Shown here: one piece after another, positions 1 through 10,186 of the stretch
Numbering within the stretch: the stretch's first letter is position 1
How the letters are laid out: each line of letters starts with the position of its first letter
Source: Nansenia antarctica
Lineage: Eukaryota > Chordata > Actinopteri > Argentiniformes > Microstomatidae
Length of the DNA stretch: 64,000 bases
Assembly: GCA_963989245.1 (NCBI GenBank)
Contig: OZ022342.1
Location: 42,402,479 to 42,466,478 of the forward strand
Direction: 5' to 3'
Notes under the pieces: generated by a model
The model's database searches: none
Told to the model about the DNA's origin: nothing
Seen by the model: the letters and a program-made list of their open reading frames with translations, nothing else
Program-made: the position numbers and the translations under genes

Positions 1-3000
1 TAGCCCCCTTCTTTGAAAGGCTGTGGAGAGGGCTTGCCAGTTCTGCAAAAGCTGGAACAAACTTGCGGTAGTAGTTACACAGTCCAAGAAAAGCTTGCAG
101 CTCCTTCAGGTTGTTGGGTGGCTCCCAGCGCTGTACATCCTTGACCAGAGCTGGGTTTGGACAGATCCCATCTCCACTCACAATGTGGCCCAGGAAGAGA
201 ACTTCCTCTTGAAGCAAGTGACATTTAGAAGGCTTCAGCTTCAACCCATAGCTGTGGAGACACTTGAAGACCTGTGCGAGCCGGTCCAGGCTTTCATCCA
301 CTCCCCTGCCAATGACAATGACGTCGTCAAGGTAGATCAGCAATGTTTCCCATTGGAGTCCCCTGAGGACGAGCTCCATTGCCCTCTGAAAGGTGCTTGG
401 GGCATTGCAGAGCCCAAATGGCATGCGGGTGTATTCATAGAGGCCCCATTTGGTGATGAATGCTGTCTTCCCGCGGTCTTGGTCATCCACTGCTATCTGC
501 CAATAGCCAGACTGAAGGTCAAGTGTTGAGAACATTGTAGCTTCCCCAAGAACATCAAGACACTCTTCAATCTTGGGCAAAGGATATGCGTCCTTTACCA
601 TCAGACTGTTCAAGCCGCGGTAATCTATGCACCACCGTACTCCTCCATCCTTCTTGCGTACTAAGACGACCGGAGAGGCCCACTCCGATGATGATGGTGT
701 AACGACACCGGCTTTAAGCATGTCTTGAAGATGTGTTTGCTCTTCACTTTGAAATCCAAGAGGTGCCCTTCTCACTCGCTGGCGCACAGGCTTAGCCGAT
801 CCTGTGTCAATCTTGTGTGTGACAGCAGACATGTAACCCAGGTCGGAATCACTTTTGGCAAAGAGGGATTGGTAGGTCACTAGCAGTTGGATAAATTGTT
901 CTTGTTGCTCCTCACTGAGTGCCTCACTAGTAGCACCAACCAGGCTTTGGAGATGTTCATGTATCTCAGAGATTGCTGCTACTCTTCCAAACACCAGTGA
1001 TGGCACACTCTCTGACTCTCCCTCTATGATGGGCTCTACACTTTGCTCAGGTGAACATGATGGCTCCTCAGGATAAGCTTCAACTAAGAGTCCAAGGCAT
1101 GCTCCTCTTGGCAGGGCCGCTTTGCTGGTCGAGAAGTTGCATAGCCGGACTGGCACCCGCTTCTCCATAGTGGTAACAACACTCCCGGAGACTACATTTT
1201 CTGTGATGTTCAAAGGCTCTAGTACAGCTGGAACACCTGGCCTTGGTTCTTCCACCTCGACCCAGACCACACATTCAGATGTAGGTGGTATGGTGGTGGT
1301 CTCTCCTAGGGTCACTCTGGCAACATGATAGTCTGATCCATCCCCTCGTACTATTTTGGAGGGCACAAGTTCGTTACCGATGAACACCTTACCACGGGTG
1401 TGGATGACAACATCATGAGTCTTCATCAGATCCAATCCTATGAGGACAGAGTCACGTATGGGGGCTACGTGTACGTCCCAGTCGATTGTTTTGGCTGCAA
1501 TTTTAAAGGTGACGTTCAGTCCACGTTTTGCTTCCATGCCATCTCCAACTCCCGCATTTAGAAGGTAGGTCTTACGTAGGCTTGTCGGATCACCTCCAGA
1601 GAAACTCCTATACAGCTCCTCTGAGATTACTGTTGTCTGGGCTCCCGTGTCCACCACAGCCTGTGTTGGAATGCCGTTTACTGTCACCGGAATCTGTAGA
1701 CTCTCACCCTTGTTTTTGGTGCAGCCAATCTGTAGCCCTTGTGGTTTGTGATCTGCATGTAGTCTCCCTTCTGACTGCCCCCGTTGGTCTGGGCCTTTGT
1801 CACCGCGGTTACGTGCAGCTGTTGGGCTCGGCGATCTACTGCAGTCCCTCCTGAAGTGTCCTTGTTCTCCACATTTATAACATGGGCCAGCTGCTCCCCG
1901 GATTGGGCTTGGTGACTGGGAGCGCATCCGGCCGGGCTGCACCTGATAATGGTTCTGTGTCCTCTCTAGTGACAGGGGACGTTGTGTTGTTGCTCTAGTT
2001 TTATGATGTTCAAACTGCAGCTGTAGATTCCCTACTGTATGTACGAGGGTCTTGACTTGGTCCGTTAGTGTAGCAAACTGTTCAGCAGTTACATACTGAG
2101 GGGTCTGTACCCTACGAGAGGTAGGAGTAAAGTCCTCACAGATGTCTCCATCATCAGCCCAAGAAATGCGTCGTGTTCTGTTCTTTATTTCTGTTTCACG
2201 TCCCACCGTAGCTTTGAAGTTGTGTTCATGAGCCTCTACACACTTTTGAGCCTCTGCAAGGGAGCATGGATCTCGGTTCATAACTTCATAGGCCACTTTT
2301 TGATTTTTTAGACCTTTAAGAAAGGCATCAGTTGCAAGTTGATCTTGCAGCTGGAGATCCACTCCTGGATATGCAAGTGTGACGAGGCGTCTCACCTCTT
2401 CTGCAAATTCAGCTGACGCCTCTCTACCTTGCCGAAGTTCTCCCAACTTTCTCCTTACTGTGGTAGGGGGGTCTCTTTTCCCAAAGCGCTGAGTAAGCTC
2501 CTCCACTAAGAGAGCATAATCCTCCCGTGTACGTTCTGGCAGTGAGCAGACATATCGTATTGCAGCTCCTCTTAAGCATTCATGCAGCCTGTCCACTCTT
2601 TCTGTAGTACTCCATCCATACTTCCTGGCCTGGCGCTCAAATGGCAACAAGAAAGAGTCCCAGTCATCATTTCCTTCAAATGTGGCAAGTTTAGGTCTAC
2701 GCACTTCTTGCAGAGTGTGCTGACTGTTGTGACCAGAACTATTCAGTCTCTGCTCACCATAGGGAAATGAGCGTTGGGTTTCATTCTCAGAGTCTCTAGT
2801 GTCTCTCCATCTACTGTCAGGTTCAGCATTGCCGCCCCTCCTGGTGGGACCAAAGTTGCGAGTGCGCTGATTGATGACATCCAACTCAGCTGCAAAGGGG
2901 GCACCAACACGAGTTTTTGGTCTTACTGGTATATCCCAAGAGGCTGAAGGTATAGCTTCAGGCTCAGAAGCATGCCTGTCCAATGTGGGGCGCTGTAAGA

Positions 3001-3208
3001 TCTTATCCCCATTTCGACTGGAAGCAGCAAGTGGTGGTGAGGCTTGCTGTGTAACGGGATTTCCTCCTGTTATGTGTGTTAGTACGGGGGCTAGCATCAT
3101 TTGCAGGTGTTTTGTCTGCTGATTTTGGCTATCCAACAAAGCTTGTAGCCATGTTGGGGCTCTATCAGGCTCAGTAGGTCCTACTGTAGCTCCTTGTTCC
3201 TCTGTCAT
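1..3208 (-). CDS. Ty3/gypsy Gag-Pol polyprotein (partial, C-terminus outside window)
   Basis: A single open frame of about 1,069 codons runs from ATG at 3208 to the window edge; I saw no stop while reading it. In-frame ATGs at 3229 and 3286 are alternative starts. The N-terminal Gag region is rich in Arg, Glu and Gln and is followed by a CCHC zinc knuckle (C-x2-C-x4-H-x4-C, codons at 1841-1882) for RNA binding. The aspartic protease follows with an active-site DTGA (near 1640-1651). The reverse transcriptase has the catalytic YLDD (323-334) and the usual downstream region that ends in a YYRKF-like motif. The anchors at 3206, 1841, 1631 and 323 are all in the same frame, so Gag and Pol are fused with no frameshift or stop between them. 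The open frame suggests a fairly young, possibly functional copy. RNase H and integrase are not visible here. Confidence 0.85.
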   Translation of the reverse strand, partial: MTEEQGATVGPTEPDRAPTWLQALLDSQNQQTKHLQMMLAPVLTHITGGNPVTQQASPPLAASSRNGDKILQRPTLDRHASEPEAIPSASWDIPVRPKTRVGAPFAAELDVINQRTRNFGPTRRGGNAEPDSRWRDTRDSENETQRSFPYGEQRLNSSGHNSQHTLQEVRRPKLATFEGNDDWDSFLLPFERQARKYGWSTTERVDRLHECLRGAAIRYVCSLPERTREDYALLVEELTQRFGKRDPPTTVRRKLGELRQGREASAEFAEEVRRLVTLAYPGVDLQLQDQLATDAFLKGLKNQKVAYEVMNRDPCSLAEAQKCVEAHEHNFKATVGRETEIKNRTRRISWADDGDICEDFTPTSRRVQTPQYVTAEQFATLTDQVKTLVHTVGNLQLQFEHHKTRATTQRPLSLERTQNHYQVQPGRMRSQSPSPIRGAAGPCYKCGEQGHFRRDCSRSPSPTAARNRGDKGPDQRGQSEGRLHADHKPQGLQIGCTKNKGESLQIPVTVNGIPTQAVVDTGAQTTVISEELYRSFSGGDPTSLRKTYLLNAGVGDGMEAKRGLNVTFKIAAKTIDWDVHVAPIRDSVLIGLDLMKTHDVVIHTRGKVFIGNELVPSKIVRGDGSDYHVARVTLGETTTIPPTSECVVWVEVEEPRPGVPAVLEPLNITENVVSGSVVTTMEKRVPVRLCNFSTSKAALPRGACLGLLVEAYPEEPSCSPEQSVEPIIEGESESVPSLVFGRVAAISEIHEHLQSLVGATSEALSEEQQEQFIQLLVTYQSLFAKSDSDLGYMSAVTHKIDTGSAKPVRQRVRRAPLGFQSEEQTHLQDMLKAGVVTPSSSEWASPVVLVRKKDGGVRWCIDYRGLNSLMVKDAYPLPKIEECLDVLGEATMFSTLDLQSGYWQIAVDDQDRGKTAFITKWGLYEYTRMPFGLCNAPSTFQRAMELVLRGLQWETLLIYLDDVIVIGRGVDESLDRLAQVFKCLHSYGLKLKPSKCHLLQEEVLFLGHIVSGDGICPNPALVKDVQRWEPPNNLKELQAFLGLCNYYRKFVPAFAELASPLHSLSKKGA

Positions 3209-3601
3209 TTTATTGAGTTTTCTGTTCATGTAATTGTCCTTTTATTTTCGGTGGATTGTCTGTTCCACTTGTCTTGTTCTCATTCATGTAGTTGTCTCTT
3301 TGTATTATTTAGTTGTTTATTTATATAATTGTCTCTTTGATTTTGTTGAGTTGTTTATTAATGGAATTGTCCACTTAATTTAGTTGAGTCTAACGGGAGT
3401 ACAGTCTGCCCAAACACCACCAGGTGGCAGTACTCAACCAGTTGTTGTAGTAACTCCTGAATCCAGTCAGCTGGCTAGCTAGCTGTCTCCTGTTAGCCCC
3501 TATTAGCTCCCGTTAGCTTTGGCTCTTATAACTTTATTATCTTCCGTTAGCTTCTGTTAGCTTTTCCTCTGTCAGGTGGATGTACTCACGGATGATCGCT
3601 A

Positions 3602-3613
3602 CTTCTGATACCA
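3602..3613 (-). promoter_or_regulatory. Primer-binding site of the gypsy element
   Basis: On the minus strand the LTR ends in ACA at 3616, followed by a 2-nt spacer and TGGTATCAGAAG. A PBS starting with TGG two bases after the LTR is normal for Ty3/gypsy. I could not assign the priming tRNA with confidence. Confidence 0.6.
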
Positions 3614-3615
3614 GT

Positions 3616-3975
3616 TGTCGTGTTTTGTCCGTCTGATGTGCGTGGGTATAATGACTCACACGACAAGGGATTCTCCGTTTCTGGTTCTTTAGTGAACTTC
3701 TTCAAAACACAATACACAATACAAGATACAACTAATTGTGTCCCAGATGGCAGGTTAATAGATGACGGGAAAACTAGCTCTGGCACAGAACAGCAGCTTT
3801 GCTGTCCATACCGATGAGCGTTGTTCCCTTTTCTGACTGTTTACGTAACCAAGGTAACGAGCTATCTCTCTCTCTGGGTGATCATGTGACATACAGTAAC
3901 CAATCAACAATAACGGTAACATAAACACAACAACAACAACAACAGGGAAAGCCACCCATGGTGGACTGTCTCACA
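3616..3975 (-). repeat. 5' LTR of the gypsy element
   Basis: A 360-bp segment that on the minus strand starts TGTGAGACAG and ends ACACGACA, obeying the TG...CA rule. The inner edge is fixed by the adjoining PBS. The outer edge (3975) rests only on the TG...CA rule because the partner LTR is outside the window. Confidence 0.65.
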
Positions 3976-4599
3976 ATATATTAAAAGTCTTACTTGATTA
4001 ATGTATTGGATCATACTTTTTTCAAGGTCAAAAGAGGTTAAACAATGTTTTAGAGTGAAGCCATCTGGGTAAAATGGTGTTAATATTGGAGGGCCTATGT
4101 ATACCTATCCAACATTTTTGGTGTCTTTTCCTATGTTTTGGGGGTCAATCTTTCCAATAAAACACTTTTTCAGAGGATATTCTTAAGTCTTATACCTGTA
4201 TTAGGGGTACAACTACCCCAACACCCACTTATTTGCCAAATGTGACGCCAGACAATGTTTTCATCAATCAGTTGCCTACATAAACTCTCAGTTTTTTACA
4301 TATTCTGAAACTACAGATTGTAAGCTTTCAAATGATGTGTCATACATTGAAATTGGACAGAAATTGAAGACGACACAAGTATTTGAATGTTGGTACACCT
4401 CAAACACAGAATGGGAGAAAAGTCACAACAAACGCTGCTAACAGCTAGCGGCTAAGAATGGCACATAGCTACGAACATCTAACTGCATTTTTATAACATC
4501 ACAACATGCTGAGAGAACATCAACATGCTAAAAACACATAACTACACATAATTAGATGATCACACAGTCCTTGCTTTTGAACACGAACAAAAAAGAGAG
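3976..4599. other. AT-rich stretch with no recognisable gene
   Basis: Non-coding sequence between the gypsy LTR and the palindromic MITE. I see only short ORFs, no repeat structure and no RNA gene. Confidence 0.5.
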
Positions 4600-4602
4600 T
4601 AT

Positions 4603-4803
4603 AGGCCAATGCACACGGCGTGCGATTTTGTCGCACGACAACATTTGATTCTCAATTCACACCACCGAAGTGTGTGGGTGTGAATGGAGAATCGAATGTT
4701 ATCGTGCGACAAAATCGCATCGCACGCCGTGTGCATTGTCTCATTCAAAACAATGGAATTGAATTCGGCGGTGCGACAAAATTGCCGCCGTGTGCATTGG
4801 CCT
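4603..4803. mobile_element. 201-bp palindromic MITE
   Basis: The ends are perfect 18-bp inverted repeats, AGGCCAATGCACACGGCG and its complement. Inside, 4607-4738 forms a second, longer imperfect inverted repeat of about 60 bp per arm, so the core can fold into a long hairpin. A third partial copy of the arm sits at the right end. TAT is present on both sides (4600-4602 and 4804-4806), consistent with a 2-3 bp target duplication. No coding capacity. The superfamily is not assigned. Confidence 0.75.
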
Positions 4804-4806
4804 TAT

Positions 4807-5239
4807 GTTGACAAGTCAAGTCTCCCTTACCAGTAGCCTGGTAGTATTTAGTGATCGTTAAACTTTATTAGGCCTATATTGAGTGGGTACTTTAAAACTT
4901 AAAGTTGAGTGTTATGAGAAGAAAAAAAAGAAAACCAAATATTGTTGACACAATAAGTTTCACTTTAATTTTCTGTGACTAGTTTCTCCCTAGACTGGCT
5001 TGCGTCACAAATGTTCCTTATCATGTGTCACGCCCCACCCCCATCCTGTGAAAGATATTATTGGTCCCCCACAATATATCACTGTAAACACAACTTGATG
5101 CATCATTGATGTAATTTCAATAAAAATACACAATGAAAACACCACTCCCAGTCTGTCATTGGTAAGTAGTTCAAACACATATGTTAGACATTTCTCAAAA
5201 TCAAAATGTCTAGTTGACAGTCTGTATCAACTTGGGTTT
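4807..5239. other. Non-coding stretch upstream of the CXC-tail pseudogene
   Basis: AT-rich sequence with no credible ORF or repeat. The first amino acids attributable to the next gene appear only from about 5240. Confidence 0.45.
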
Positions 5240-5645
5240 GGCTGAAGTGCTGCAGTAGCTGAGAAACTTGAGGTACATGGATTCACACCTGGGCACTTCA
5301 TGCAATATGTTGCTGATAATGCTGACCATAATATCTGAACAATTGATGGCCATGGAACGTTCTATGGCATGGGAATTATTGTATGCAGCACCCGCAGAAT
5401 TGAACAAGCTTCCATCATTCCACGTATCAAGTTGACAGCAAAGGACCTAACAGATGTCGGACGCATTAACATTGTTCCATATGTACAGAAGTCTGGGGGC
5501 CTAGTGTACACACCAAATACGGTGCCCAAAATGCTCGAAGGAAAAGCAGTTGCCAGGGCCATACGAGGTCATTTCCTGGTTGATGGAGCACTGAACACCC
5601 TACTGGCAGCGAAAACTTTTAATGTCAAACTGCCTGTCCCAAACA

Positions 5646-5967
5646 AAGCAAACTATGCTGTTGACTCAGAGGATGTGTCAGAGTTGACTCAAGATGGTAC
5701 CGTTGCTGATGACAGCGAGGACACAGTTTCTGATCAGCCAGATGGAGAATCCACAGACCATGCCAAAGTACCAGAGGAACTAGCAGAAGCCTCAGATCTG
5801 TATGACAAGCAAACTATGCTGTGGACTCAGAGGATGTGTCAGAGTTGACTCAAGATGGTACCGTTGCTGATGACAGCGAGGACACAGTTTCTGATCAGCC
5901 AGATGGAGAATCCACAGACCATGCCAAAGTACCAGAGGAACTAGCAGAAGCCTCAGATCTGTATGAC
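5646..5967 (+). repeat. 161-bp direct tandem duplication inside the CXC-tail pseudogene
   Basis: Bases 5646-5806 are repeated at 5807-5967 with about one substitution. Because 161 is not a multiple of three, the second copy is read in another frame and the ORF is broken. Confidence 0.9.
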
Positions 5968-7080
5968 AGTGTTATGGCTGCCACCGCAACCGGGACAAAT
6001 GCAAGTGCACTACTCCAGATCATAGCTCAGCGTTTGGGGGCAGAGAAGACAACCATGGTAAATGACCGGCAGCAGCATTGTGGCTACAGTACATGGAGAT
6101 GATCGACCTAGTCTGTGCATTCATTGGATCGGAGAGAACTGGAAATTGGGATCAGCACCTTGATACCCTGACAGACATGATGCCATTCAAGGCTGCCTCC
6201 GGACATAACTTGTATGTAAAATCATTGACCATATACCTCCAGAAAATGCACCAACTAGAAGACACACATCCCCAAGTTTACAAACGATTTCAGGAAGATG
6301 GTCTGCAAGTTGTTCGTAGATCAAATGAATACTGGGCCGGACTATCCCCCGACCTTGTAATAGAACAAGCCCGCATGCGAAGTATGAAAACAACCGGAGG
6401 ACTGACACAGGGAAGGAGTATGTCTGAAACACAACGTTTGGTCTGGGTTCTTTCCAACCCTGCAACATCTGAAATCAACAATGCAATGAAAGAAGTGACA
6501 GGGGTAAACTATGAAACTAGTGAACAGCACAAGGACCTTTCTGCATCAAGACAAGCACGAGACAACGCTGACACTATCAAAATACTTTTACAATGGTTGG
6601 AGTCACAAAATCTGTTTGCCGGGTATGAACACCTTCAGCACCTAATCACTGGTGTGACAGCCCATAATGCGGTGAATGTGGACCATTCAAAAGAAGTTGG
6701 TAGAAGGGTCTTAAAAGACATGGTAGGGAAAAAGGTGACAGAATATACCTTCAAGAGGAAAGCACATGCAGTCACCATGGATTCCAAATCCACAGTCAAA
6801 CTGAACAAAGAAGAAGTTGTCCATATTGATCATCAAGTTACAGGTTGTTTGCAACAACATCTTATTCGCGCATGCCATGCTTGGCTGTGATACAACATCC
6901 AGACTCTTTGGGGTTGGGAAAGGGGTATCTCTGTGTCTGGTTAGCGAAAACGACTCATTCAGAGTACAGGCCAGCATTTTTCAAAAACAATCTGCTACCA
7001 AGGAAGAAATTGCTGCTGCAGGGGAAAGGGCAATGCACTAATATACCAATATACTAATATTAATCTACAAAGGTGCCGAA

Positions 7081-7479
7081 ATGGATTCTCTCAATGACCT
7101 CAGGCTGAAAAGTTTCTATACTAAAGTGACTGACAGCAAAACGGCTATCCACCCTTGCAACTTGCCACCAACATGGTCGTCTGCCATGCTTCACAGCTTC
7201 AGAGTGTACCATCAGGTTCAGGAATGGATGGGAAACTTGCTACCACCAGAGGAATGGGGCTGGAGGATCCAAGACTCATGCCTCATTCCCATCCATTCCG
7301 ACCAGGACCCTGCTCCTCAATACTTGTTGGAGCTTGTGCGCTGTAATTGCAAGTCAGGTTGTGGCACTATGCGCTGCAAATGCCGTTGTCAAGGACTTGA
7401 TTGCTCTGTAGCCTGTTCAGAATGCAGAGGTGTATGCGCGAATATGTCGGCACAACATTTGGATGAGGACATGGAGTGA
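7081..7479 (+). pseudogene. C-terminal CXC-domain segment of the decayed gene
   Basis: An open segment of 132 codons. It starts with a serine/leucine-rich linker and a WGW motif (around residue 60) and ends in a Cys-rich block (residues about 93-125) with CNC, CKC, CRC and CSxC spacing typical of CXC metal-binding domains. It ends at a natural-looking TGA at 7477-7479. It is out of frame with the preceding segment because of extra bases near 7041-7060. Confidence 0.6.
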
Positions 7480-7687
7480 AGGTTACATGTAGGCCTACAG
7501 TAAAGGCATATTTCAAGCTTGGTCTAAAAACAGTTTTTAATAGGTTTATAGGTTTATATGGTTTATTTCTCATTTAAGGGTTTAATCTGTATATGATATG
7601 CAACATGGTTTTCATGGAAAAACATTAAAATTTCTGTATGTTCAGAAATGTCAATGATAATAAATGTGTTATAAACTAATTTGATTG

Positions 7688-7745
7688 ACTTTGTTTGAAT
7701 AAAATAAAATAAAACTATAAAATAAAATAAAATAAAATAAAACTA
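7688..7745. repeat. (AAAAT)n-type simple repeat
   Basis: An AAAAT/AAAACT-rich microsatellite inside the triplicated unit; it recurs at 3,678-bp spacing. Confidence 0.7.
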
Positions 7746-7983
7746 TATAATTTTGGGTTAAGGGTACCCCCAAGGGGGTAATGGCCGTTTTCTCAAAAAT
7801 AGTTTTTTCTCATACTCTGAGCCAGAAATCTCCACTTCAGTAGCACTTACATACACCAAACTTTCCAGTTGTATTCCTATCTACATTCCGAGGTCTGCTA
7901 TAGAGGGGTTTGTTAATATATCATTCATAGCCTGATTTATGTAACAGTTACTCCTAAAAACATGGCAAAATGTTATAGAGGAC

Positions 7984-8205
7984 CTTGACTCTAATATGAC
8001 AACAAGATGAAACAAGAATTTTTAACCTGGCTTTATCCAATGTTCAGATTTCTGATTTTGAATGTTATGCAAATTAGCACATATTTCATTAGATAATGCC
8101 TAATTTGCATATTTAAACATAATATTTCAGAAAACTTGTAACACAAAAAATGTTAGTCTTAATGTAAGTGATTAACTGGTGAAGTTTCATGGTGATATCT
8201 ATTAG
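7984..8205 (+). repeat. Dispersed repeat shared with 51799-52021
   Basis: This segment (start: TTGACTCTAATATG) reappears, diverged but collinear, at 51810-52020. Both copies contain two octamer-like ATGCAAAT/ATTTGCAT motifs. It lies between the CXC-tail pseudogene and the LINE here, and next to the integrase fragment at the other site. It is also repeated in units two and three of the triplication. Confidence 0.65.
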
Positions 8206-8322
8206 TTAATTTTTTTATCCTATTAACTGGCTGTGTTGCGCCTGGCACAAAAACCCACATTTTCGACCCCTGAATTTACCGTGATCCAATAAATATTAAG
8301 ACTAAGACTTTTAATATGTTAT

Positions 8323-8823
8323 TTGGTTGTCCCTAGGGATCACAAAAAAAACTTGAATGATTACTATTGCAATTTCCCCTGGGTTAAACCACAGATTGAC
8401 TGGACTATTAGTGAGAAGACGCGAGGAGGCGGCCTCATTATATCTACGAAGGATAGCTGGTGCTTAAACACAAAAACTGTAAGTAGCCACTGCTCCCCAG
8501 ACCTGGAATACTTGACTGTTAAATGCCGACCCACATACCTCCCGAGGGAATTCAACGCAGTGTACATATCTGTTTACATTGCGCCCAACGCGGATGGTAG
8601 CTTAGCATTGGCGCGGCTACATGACGTCATCAGTGGTGAACAGAGCGCGGACCCACAGGCAGTCCATATAATCGCCGGAGACTTTAATCATGCTGACCTG
8701 AAGGTAGTACTACCGAAGTTCTATCAGCATGTTAAATGTGCAACAAGTGGAGAAAAAACACTGGATAAGGTATACACCAACATCAAGCTTGCTTACAAGG
8801 CTAGCTCATCTAGGCATGTCTGA
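8323..8823 (+). pseudogene. LINE endonuclease C-terminal fragment (copy 1)
   Basis: A 166-codon open segment beginning inside the endonuclease domain (no true ATG; the frame opens at TTG). HIIAGDFNHADL near residue 115 is the conserved APE-type endonuclease GDFN motif, and the following TLDKVYTN segment is also typical of jockey-superfamily endonucleases. A one-base indel near 8795-8810 ends it and shifts the continuation (GMSDHVS, the conserved SDH) into the next frame. The same fragments lie at 12001-12501 and 15679-16179. Confidence 0.8.
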
Positions 8824-10186
8824 CCATGTGTCAATCCTCCTGATCCCAGCCTACACTCCCATGAGGAAAAGTGCTCCCATCACCACTAAGACTGTCAGAA
8901 CGTGGCCAGCAGGGTCCGCTCCACTGCAGATCTGCCTGAATGACACCTCATGGCAGGAATATGAGCATGAGGACCTGGAACAGTTCACGTCGTCGGTTCT
9001 GAACCACATAGTGAACTGCACCAACTCAGTCACCGTGGACAAATGGGTCCGGGTCTACCCCAACACGAAGCCATGGATGACTGGGAAGGTCCAAAAACTG
9101 ATCAATGAGAGGGACAACGCCTTAGCAGGGAAGGGCACACTGCTGTACAGCACCACCAGGGCTAACCTAAAGCGCGGCATCCGGGAGGCCAAGGCAGACC
9201 ACAGAGAGAAGATTGAGGAATGCTTCCTGAGCAACGACTCCAGGCGGGTGTGGCAGGGGGTTCAGCACATGACAAACTTCAGAGCCAACAGGCTCACAGC
9301 CGCAGAGGACGACCCCCTGCTGGCGGAAAAGCTGAACTCCTTCTACGCCCGGTTCGACGAGGGGCGAACGGAGGTAACCACAACACAAACACCACTCTCT
9401 CCAGCTCTCAGCAGCCTCACCCTCACAGAGCATGAAGTGAGACGCGTGCTGAAGGTGGTGGACCCCAGGAAAGCCTCAGGGCCAGATGGCGTCCTGGGAC
9501 GGGTGCTGAGGGACTGCGCCGACCAGCTGGCCGGGGTTTTCACCAACATCTTCAACCAGTCCCTGTCCCAGGCCACCATCCCACCCTGCCTGAAAACCTC
9601 AACTATCATCCCAGTCCCGAAGAAAAGCACGGTGAGCTGCCTAAACGACTACCGCCCGGTGGCACTCACACCAATCATCATGAAGTGCTTCGAGAAACTA
9701 GTCCGGGCCCACATAGTCACACGCCTCCCGCCCAACCTGGATCCATACCAGTTCGCCTACAGAGCCCACAGATCCACAGAGGACGCCATCGCGACGACTC
9801 TCCACTCCACTCTATCCCACCTGGAGAGGGGAAACAGCTACGCGAGACTGCTCTTTGTGGACTTCAGCTCTGCCTTCAACACCATCCTTCCAGACAGGCT
9901 AGTGACCAAACTACTAGACCTGGGACTATCACACTCTATATGTGCATGGATCAAGGACTTCCTGTCCGACCGCCCCCAGAGGGTGCGGGTGGGCTCCCAC
10001 ACCTCCACAGCCCTCAGACTCAGCACTGGGTCCCCCCAGGGCTGCGTGCTAAGCCCCATCCTCTACAACCTCTACACCTACGACTTCACCCCCGTCCACC
10101 CCAGCAACTCCATCGTAAAGTTTGCAGACGACACCACCGTGGTGGGCTGCATCTCGGGGGGGGGACGAGGCGGCGTACAGGGATGA
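8729..10186 (+). pseudogene. LINE reverse transcriptase (copy 1)
   Basis: A 485-codon open segment containing the endonuclease end (SDHVS), the linker and most of the RT. RT motifs in order: KASGPDGV, NDYRPVALTP, DPYQFAYR, LLFVDFSSAFNT, TGSPQGCVLSP and the catalytic FADDTTVVG near residue 470. The frame is lost in an eight- to nine-base G run just after FADD. The first ~35 residues belong to the wrong frame of the endonuclease, so the true homology starts near 8800. Confidence 0.85.

Larger units (their letters stand above)
1..3975 (-). mobile_element. Ty3/gypsy LTR retrotransposon, truncated by the left window edge
   Basis: The element reads right to left: 5' LTR (3616-3975), a 2-nt spacer, a primer-binding site, an untranslated leader of about 390 bp, then one long Gag-Pol frame that leaves the window at base 1. 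Zinc knuckle, protease and reverse transcriptase come in the order expected for Ty3/gypsy. RNase H, integrase and the 3' LTR must lie outside the window, so the target duplication cannot be tested. Order and motifs are seen directly; the lineage within Ty3/gypsy was not assigned. Confidence 0.88.
5240..7479 (+). pseudogene. Decayed multi-domain protein with CXC-type cysteine-rich tail (dispersed fish/invertebrate family)
   Basis: Segments in different frames appear collinear with a large uncharacterised protein family that I recall as multi-copy in fish and invertebrates. The N-terminal part (5240-5811) holds a DNADHN/TIDG/GMGII signature. A middle part (6078-6830) holds SLTIYLQ, WAGL and RSMKTTGGLTQGR motifs. 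Next come GCDTTSRLFGVGKG (about 6880-6925, resembling the helix-hairpin-helix step of PIN/FEN-like nucleases) and finally a cluster of about twelve cysteines (7350-7450) like tesmin/TSO1 CXC domains. Lesions: an in-frame TGA at 5336-5338 (CGA to TGA type), a 161-bp out-of-frame tandem duplication, an apparent internal deletion near 6830 that removes the central region, and a small insertion near 7040. The nuclease reading and the family are inference from memory; the lesions are seen directly. Confidence 0.7.

Noticed and set aside
23..529. 168-codon plus-strand ORF at the left edge
   Set aside because: Antisense to the gypsy RT, which has the catalytic YLDD on the minus strand.
9167..9433. 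Minus-strand ORFs overlapping the LINE RT
   Set aside because: Antisense shadows of the RT frame, repeated at the same spacing in all three units.
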